From Vandiemenella viatica (Eukaryota; Arthropoda; Insecta; Orthoptera; Morabidae), in NCBI GenBank assembly GCA_031002005.1, contig JARYHS010011408.1:221009473-221073472 (forward strand): a stretch of DNA of 64,000 nucleotides. Reading direction: 5' to 3'. Positions 52,301 through 61,300 of the stretch are shown here, in pieces. A program made the translations under genes and the position numbers. The notes under the pieces are model-generated. The model did not search any database, was not told the origin of the DNA, and saw nothing but the letters and a program-made list of their open reading frames with translations. Numbering within the stretch: the first letter of the stretch is position 1; every line of letters begins with the position of its first letter.

Positions 52301-55300
52301 TTGCTTCGGCCATCTGTTGTAATGAGCCATGTGCACTCTCCAATAAAAGATTATAACTTGAATAGGTAATTTTCAAGTTTAAAAAGTAGTTTTTATACCA
52401 CTAAATAATATCCTGTCAAACATTTTTAAGTTTCAAGTAGTTGCCAGTCGTCTAATAAACGATATAAGTAATTTTAAAGTCGCAATATAAAACGAAAATG
52501 TGGTAACTTCTGAATTGACATTACGAACCATTAAAGCCACTTCAGTAACAAAAAACACTTGTAAAATGCTTAAATAAATTAAATGAAAGCTCTGTAAACT
52601 ATATCCTGGTAAAATAAACCATAAATAAGAAAATAGCAATTTCATGCAGAATCGTAAGACAAAGGTTCCATCTCGAAATTAGGAAAATCAATAACTTTGG
52701 AAATACTTAATAGATTTGAAAGATAGTTAGCTTGTTGGAAAGAGCAGTCGTGTGAGAACATTTTAGTAATAGTTTAAACTAGATAATTTAAAGTGGTTAA
52801 AACAGATACTCTGCAAATAAAATTAACTGTACTATTTCACTGACAAAATAAATGTTTTACAAGGATTTGAAGAACTAAAACTCACTGATCACAAAACACT
52901 TTTTAGGAAACGTTCTGCACATAGTGATTTTCTGAGAGCCTTCCAGTGACATATTTTTTTTTAACACTTTTTGAGTTCGGCAGTAAAATGCCATCTTCAC
53001 AAAAGGCCAGCTAGCGTCACATTAGGTCGAGATTTTCGGTAGAGATAAGATGTGTCATTAGATTCGAGCACGTTTTGACATGGGGCAGTATGGGTAGGCT
53101 CAAAAACAGGAAGTGAGAAATGGCGCTACTCAAGGAAGCCATGTTGGCAGTTTGAATTTCACAACAACACATGTGGACTTGTTGTAGGAGAGTCTAAATT
53201 TTTGTTCGGGGTTCGGCGGCCCTGTTTTGCTTCATTTCTTGCAATCAACAAGTGATGAATAGTCTAATGCCTTAGCTAACTGCAATGAGTGTAATATGTG
53301 GAACTTTTGATTTTCAAGAATATATTCATTTTGTGTTTTGAACTTTGAAATTTTTCATTTCTTACATGAGCACCCACCTTACCTAGGGTTTATTTAAGTA
53401 TGTGGCAACCGTCTTGAATGTGCAGTTAGCAAGATCTGAAGGTTCACCACGGTTTTGGAACATTTTCAAACTTTATCAGTGAATATGAAGGTGCAACAGT
53501 TCAGGTGAAGAAGCCAATACTCACTCCAGTATGCAGTCACATCCCTGACATATTGGTATCATTTCTGCTACATTTCACGACTTTAGTCTTGCTTTGATTT
53601 ATATTCAGTCCAAAATCTTCCTTCAGTATTTTGTTCATGCCATTCAGTAATTTCTCAATGTCCTCAGCCCTTTTTTCTAACAGCAAATTGTAGCATACTA
53701 ATTTTTTCTCCCTGAACACTTATGCAACATGGAAATTTTTCTTTTACTTTCTTTATTGCTTCCTCTACATACAAGTTGAATATGAACGGGGATAGACTAC
53801 AACCTTGTCTCACTCCGTTTTTAACTGATGCTTGTTTCTCATGATTCTCTACTTTTATTACAGCCACTTGATTCTTATATAGTTTATAAAGTATTCTTCT
53901 ATCTCGATACTTTAGATCTGACTTCTTTAAAATGTTGAACTTCTTGTCCCACCTAACATTATCAAAAGCTTTTTCTAAATCAACAAATGCCATAGAAGTA
54001 TCTTTGTTTTTCTTGATCCGCCCTTCAAGTATTAATCTTAAAGCCAGAATTGCTTCTCTTGTACCGCGATTTTTCCTAAACCCAAACTGATCTTCACCTA
54101 CTATGTCTTCTACTATCATTTCCATACTTCTGTCAGTAATTTTGAAGCATGTGATTTTAGACTAATGGTGCGATAATTTTCGGCTTGTGCTTTCTTCGGA
54201 AGTGTGAAGATGATATTTTTATTAAAATCATTTTGAATTTATCCTGTTTCATAACTTTTTGATATCAGCTTGAATAATCTTTTGATTCCTTCCTCTCCTA
54301 GGGATTTAAGAAGTTCTGCAGGGATCTCATCAATTCCAACTGTCTTATTTGCTTTCAAGTCATTCAGAGCTTTATTAAATTCTGTCCTCAGAACAGGATC
54401 TCCTAAGTTATCAATGTTGACATCGCTTTCCTTTTCCATTATGCAATTGTTCAAGTCGTCCCCTGGAGTGGCAAGAGGAGAATGAGGCCACCCCAGTAAA
54501 GACCAAGAGTCAGTGATCAGCTACAAGGTGCCTGCAACTTTATTTTTTGACCATTGCGGAATTTTGCATATTGATTTTTTGCATGGATGTCACACCATCA
54601 ATGCAACCTACTACTCCTACCTTTTGGACATAGTCAATCTTTCTTATCACTGAAAAAGATGTGACCAGCCAATAAGAGACTTGATCTTCTCCATGACAAT
54701 GCTCGGCCCCACACTGCCACTCTCACTTGGACAAAATGAGAGAAAATGAACTGGACATCACTTGATCATCCTCCTTACAGCCCTGACCTAACACCCTGTG
54801 ATTTTCATCTCTTTGGACCACTGAAAGAAGTATGGGAGGCCGTCAATTTGAAGAAGATGACGCAGTGGAGGGCTTTGTGCATAATTGGCTACTGATGCAA
54901 CCCCTTTCCTTTTACAATGACGGTATAAAAAAGCTTCCGATATGCTGGGAATAATGTTTTTTTAAGGTGGGATAGTTTTTTTGAGAAATAGTATGTACTT
55001 GGTTCATTTGTTATGGTGTTTCTTTCTTTCTTTCTTTCTTTTTTTTTTTTTTTTCTTTTTTTAAATGTCCTGTTGATATTTGGTCCACTGTTGCTGTTTA
55101 TATATATACACATACATACATATATATATTAAGGTGATATTAAATATTTGAATAGGAGAAATACCACCGTTTACCATAGAGCAGCATCGAGTTATGGAAA
55201 AGAAACATGTACACAGAAAGAGCATGAAATTTTCACGCTTATTGCCCTTCTTCAGCAATAGAATGAGGTGGCTCCATGATGGAAGCCGGCAGCCAACTTA

Positions 55301-58300
55301 GTGTGCAGGCCAGGCCAGCAGCTTAATGAGTTCAATAAATTGTTGGCCTGACCTGCACATTCAGTTGGCTGCCAGCTTCCATCACGCAGCCACCTCATTC
55401 TATTGCTGAAGAAGGGTAATAAGCCTGAAAATTTCTTGCTCTTTTTGTGTACATGTTTTTTTCCGTATCTCGAAGCCGCAGGAATCTTCTCTATGGAAAG
55501 CAGTGGTTTTTCTCCTATCCAAATATTTAATGTATCCACTTTATAGTGCTTTTGTTTGCTAACAATGTATCTATATATCAGTAACAATGGAAAGAAAGAA
55601 CAGGAGAGAAGGATTGGAACTGGAGAGGAAGGGATTGATAAAATACACCCAACACTCATCAAAATTGAAGGGATGAGGGCATCAGCAACACGAAACAATA
55701 CACAAACACAGAAAGTACATATTTTCTGTCTTTCTGTATTGTTTCATGTTGATGCTGCCCTCCTCTCTTCAATTTTGGTGAGTGTTGGGTGTATTTTATC
55801 AATCCTTTCCATATATTCTGTGAGGCAGTCTCCCACATGACCCATCTCTCATAATGTTCTCCTTTTGACAAAGGGCTCATGCTGAAAATTTCTGCATCAT
55901 TTGTATTTTTGTCTTTCTGTGTGTGCGTGCCCCACATCCATCATCTAAAGGTAACTGGTGGCTCATTTCCCTATCCTAATTTAATTCCTTTTTGCTACTT
56001 AGCACTGTTGATTTCATCTAAATAAAATTGTAACAATAACTTTTTGAATTATGCTAGACAAAGATTATTTTGTTTCACATTTATCTCTGATCAACCTTAT
56101 CCCTCTACCCCCGGCAATTCTGTTCCACCTTTGTTTCATTCATGTGGCAGGTCGGGATGTGACCACATCTTTTCCCCCTGCCATATGTCTCGCCTCTCAT
56201 ATGATTAAGACTCATGCCGAAATATTGTGCATTGATGTTAATTTTTTTTGTGTTTTTTTACGTGTTCATCTTGCCCTCCTGCCTTCATCTGTGGTAAATG
56301 ACGGGTACTTGTCTTTTCTTCCCTATCCTATCTTATTTATAAAAATAAGATAGGATAGGGAAAATAAACAGTTACCCGTCACTTACCACAGATGAAGGCA
56401 GGAGGGCGAGACACGTAAAAACACAAAAACAAATGAATTGCACAATATTTCAACTTTAGTCTTAGTCATGTGGGAGGCGAGACATATGGCAGGGGGAAAG
56501 ATGTGGTCACATCCCAACCCGCCACCGGGTTGGGATGTGACCACATCTTTTCCCCCTGTCATATGTCTCGCCTCCCACATGACTAAGACTAAAGTCGAAA
56601 TATTGTGCATTGACGTTAATTGTTTTTGTGTTTTTACGTGTTCGTCTCGCCCTCCTGCCTGCATCTGTGGTAAGTGACGGGTAACTGTCTTATTTTCCCT
56701 ATCCTATCTTATTTTCAGTGCCTCGCGGCAGTTTCTTTGTTTCCTTTATCCAACTATCTTATTTATATATATATATATATTTAGAGAAAGAGAAATTTAT
56801 CAGTGGTTGGGACTAGGTGGGTGTCGGGTATAACATAGGAAACAGTGCCACCTTCTTTAAAAAAAATTCCTTTCTTGAATGTGACTCTAAGCTTAAGAAT
56901 ATTTTAGAATTTAATGTGGAAATTGATTCAGATAACCATTGAATCACCATTATAGATGACATAAAATCAAATTCAAGATGTAAATTATGTTTTTATTTTA
57001 TTTCAGGGACAATTTTTTTCTGGAAGTAGTTATCGCATCTATCTTCTTGGAAATCCAATTATTTGGTGGTCTAACCTGATATTTCTAGCAGCCTTTCTTG
57101 TAGTTTTTGTATGCAACTCTGTTAAAAGGCAGCGAGGTTACACTGATCCTCCAGGTGTGAAAGGTAAATTGTTTTAATTTCTTGTTAAATGGAAGGTAGG
57201 CTAACATTAGGAGACAATATTTTCACTAGTTACTCAGTATTGTATATAGCAGATGTGTTCTCAGTTATTATATTTACAGTGCAAACAAATACTTGAAAAT
57301 AGTGTCAGTCAGTATACACTATTAGGGGATTATGTGTCAAAAGTAATTCATCTTGCACTTGATTTTATTTCCATTTGCATGTGCTTCCATCTTAGTTTCA
57401 GGTTAATTAATTGATTATTATTTTGTTAGCTTATTTATGTGAGTTTTAATTGCATTACATTGATTGCAACTGATGATTTTGCTATAATAATATTTTTCAA
57501 CAGTTTTTTCCATTTTACCTTGTAACAGAATGACCAAAGTGGGTCATCGCATACAATTTTTATTATTAATATAAAATGCAATGGTCAAAGTGGAAAAAGG
57601 AATTTTCTAGGGTGAAGTTTTGTGGCTAGAGTCATGCCAAATGAGAAGAAAGCCAGTCTGGTCCCGTACTAGCCCCCCAACAGGATGATGCCAGGCTGTG
57701 AGCAGGCAGGTACCCACCGAACAATAAGCTACCATTTGTTCTCCAGAGTGGAACCCAATTCCCATGAGAGTGTCTCGGGATGCCGGGAACAATCTGCAGA
57801 AGATCAGTCACCTCAGGGACTTCCTGCTCGCCACCCAAATGTTTACGAGGAGCAACAATTGCTTCTGAAATATTGAAATGCAATTATGGCCAGTGAAATC
57901 ACAATTGAAGAAGAGAGTACCTTACAGAACCAATCATCTGTGTCATAACCCCTAGGTATTTTCTAATTTCTGTGAATTTATCCCTGTCATGAGGCCACGG
58001 AAGAGAGCCGTGGTCAGCATAAAAAAATGGAGGGAGAAGAACCAGGATCCAGACTGCAAGGAGGATGAAAAACACTTTGGTACAGGCCTTGAGTGTGTGA
58101 AGGCTGGAGTGACTTTTTGCACTCTGTACTCTGCTTTCCTATTGGGAGTGCACAAGTCGATCTAGCAGTAGGCAGATGTGCTTAAGTCAATGGTGGCTTG
58201 AGTGTTGTAGTGAGCCATTGCTGATGCCGAAGAAATCTGCAAACTTCATGGTAATTGTACTATGAATTTAACAGTGTGTACTTTGTCAAGTTATGATGAG

Positions 58301-61300
58301 ACTATCACAGTAATGGTCCTGTTAAGAGATCTTGAAAGATTAAGAGTTTCACCTCCAATAAACTGAGCTAATATTTGTTTAAAAGCTGTGAGCTATTTAA
58401 CAATTTCTATATTGAAAATTGAAAATTTTTTTGTAAACTTTCAATCACCATATTGGTGGGTAATGTAGGAATACCCAGGTGCCCAACATGTCAAGCTAAT
58501 GTAGTTATTTCAATATTGCATTTGTTTAAAGGGAAAATCAGATCGATGAAATGAGAAATTTTTGTTGCTTGTTATAAAATTTCAACGTGTTAATTTTTTT
58601 CATTAATGTTTCATATTTCCTTAATTGTTTTTGTTTACTTGTTGGCAAATGTAACATAAGGCAATGCTTTGTATTTGATTTTGACATTCATTGTATTTAT
58701 AAATATGTCTCTGTCTTTTAGCCATAAGAGTACCCAATAAATGGCAACTTAGGGCAATTTTTCATTGACAAAGAGGACAATATCGTTTCACCTTATTCCC
58801 CAGAATCTTTTATCTTAATTTCAGATTCACGGTAAAGTGTAATTTCTAAAATATGCAAAATAACAGCAAATATATTAATTCCTGAATGAGTGAAGATAGT
58901 GAGGGGAGTTTGGTTACTTATAAAAAATGAGCTAATAGCCACCTCCCAACCAAACCCCTATCTACTACAACCTTCATCTGCAAACATATATTTGTATACA
59001 GCCTATTAACATTTTTCTTTCCAACTGTTATTTTTGTTTTAGAGGAAATAGAAATTATACAAATATAAGAGTAATTGCCATGAATCAGTAATTTTATTGT
59101 GAGTAAAATTTGGTGGTGTCGCAGAGCTGACTCATGAATGCCAAATATTAAATCTCAACTTTTCAGTGTTTGTGAACTTTGGTTTCAAATAATATTTTTG
59201 CTGAGATCAACACTATTACGTAATGCTTTTAGCATTTATTATTTAAGAACTGGTGCAGATGAGCAAGAGCTGTAACAGTTTCTGAAAAATATGAAAATAT
59301 ATCTGAATATGCAGAAAGAAGTAAAAGATGCAAAAGATATAGTGTAGTGTGAAATGATGTTCTGTGTGACATATTAATAAAATGAAAATAAAATTCAGTA
59401 CTCTTTGAATAATAGTGAGACACTGTACATTCCAATTAAATGTATTGGTATGAGAGTTTAAAATGAGAATTTGATCATGTTAATAAATTATATTGCCAGC
59501 CTTGTATTGTTACTGTTATGAAGTATGATAAAATGAAAATAATACTAGAGGTTAAAAAGTTATTTCACTGTAAGTAAGGGAAAAACTGAAAAGTCACTGC
59601 AAAACTTCCTAGCAAATAGATGGAAATGGTTGAACTTCCCAAACAATTTTAAATCAATAAAACGAGGTCAACAAATAAAGGAGGTAAAGATAAGCAAATC
59701 AATGAAATGGTCATAAAAGTTTGGATGTGTAATAAGTAATGCCTGTATAGTGGAAAATAAGAAGTCATTATTATATACATAACAGAGCATTTTTCTGTTG
59801 AAGGAGCATGGTGGGCAAGTGGCCCTTGCATTCAGGAGGATGCGGGTTTGAATTCATGTCTGGCCATCCAGATTTCGTTTTTCCTGGTTTCCTGAAATCA
59901 CTCCAGGGGAATGCTGGAATGGTTCCTTTAAAAGGGCATGGCTCAATTCCTTCCCTTTTCTTGTCCTCAAACCTTTCCCATCTCTAATGACCTCAGTGTC
60001 AACAAGGCATAAATGTTCTATCAGTGTCTAAGCAATGTCAATTGTGTTAGTGGATTAAACTGGCTTTAGCAGAAACATGCTTTTGGGGAAAAAGCAGAAA
60101 TGCATGTGTAAGGTAGCCTTTAGTTCTCTAGAAGCATCCCCACTAGCTACCCTCAGTAGTAAAATATTCTATAAATTGATTTTGAAGTCGCTTATGTTGA
60201 ACTTAGAAATTTCGAGAAGAGTAATTGTCAACTTGAAGAAATTTTCCTGTATTAATTTCCACAGTGAGAATTCATTATAAGAATCATTTTAAAGTGTATT
60301 CATTATATCGGGAAAAATTTATTTTGGTTTGTTCACGTTTTGAAACACGTGATCAGAAGAGTAAAAAGCTAAGATTTGAGATATCTTTGAATTGAGTAAG
60401 GCTACAGCTGAACTTTTATCACCAGCTATAGTCAGCATTGTTCCAGATATTTTGGTAGTAAAATTAAATAATTTGGCAGAGTTTAGTTAGTGGTTTCAAT
60501 TAAGAGAAAAAATGAACTTTTTAACTAAAAGGAACACAAATTTGAAATTTATATCAGAAGATAGCCCAAATTGAGACGATTACGAACATATAATGGTTTT
60601 GGTAAAAAGTTTAAGCATTTGTCAGAATAATTAAGTTTTTAAAGATAGATTGTCGCGGATTGTTGTTGAAGCGCATAAAAATTCCATCAAGTTGGTCACG
60701 TGATGACTTCAATTTTAAGATTATAGAAACCCTTTTTAATGTTAAATTAAATTAAAACAGAGAGAACATTATAATAGAAAGTCCCTGTAAAAATTTCAAA
60801 TTAAACTATTTAGTACTTTTGGAGATATTAATTAAAGAAAAAGTTACTGACATCATAGGCTCTGAGAAGTCTATAAAAGATCTTGCAGTGAGCTCAGATT
60901 CTCTCACTCCTTGCTAGATTTTCAAAGAAGCAACTTCGTAATATGTAGTCTCATTCTTTCACCAGAAAGTGATCGCGTAACTTCACGCTAGTTAGCGGGG
61001 CAAACTGCTCCGAGCGGTAACGGTTTTGCAAATTCCAACATGCCGTAGTACTCACTAATGTTAGGGGGACTTTGTGAGTTTTTGTCTTCTCGTATGAATG
61101 TGCTTAATCTGTAATTTTCAATGAAACTGTTGTTCGATGCTTTATCGACGCATCTGGTACCGACAATGTACAAGTGAACTTTTGCAAGAATATAAGTATT
61201 GTGTTACTCTCAAACTGTGTCAAGTGACTTTATTTCAATTACCCTTCGCATTTGGGGTTTAATACGAGTGCATGGCGGCCAATTTATTTAATATTATAGG

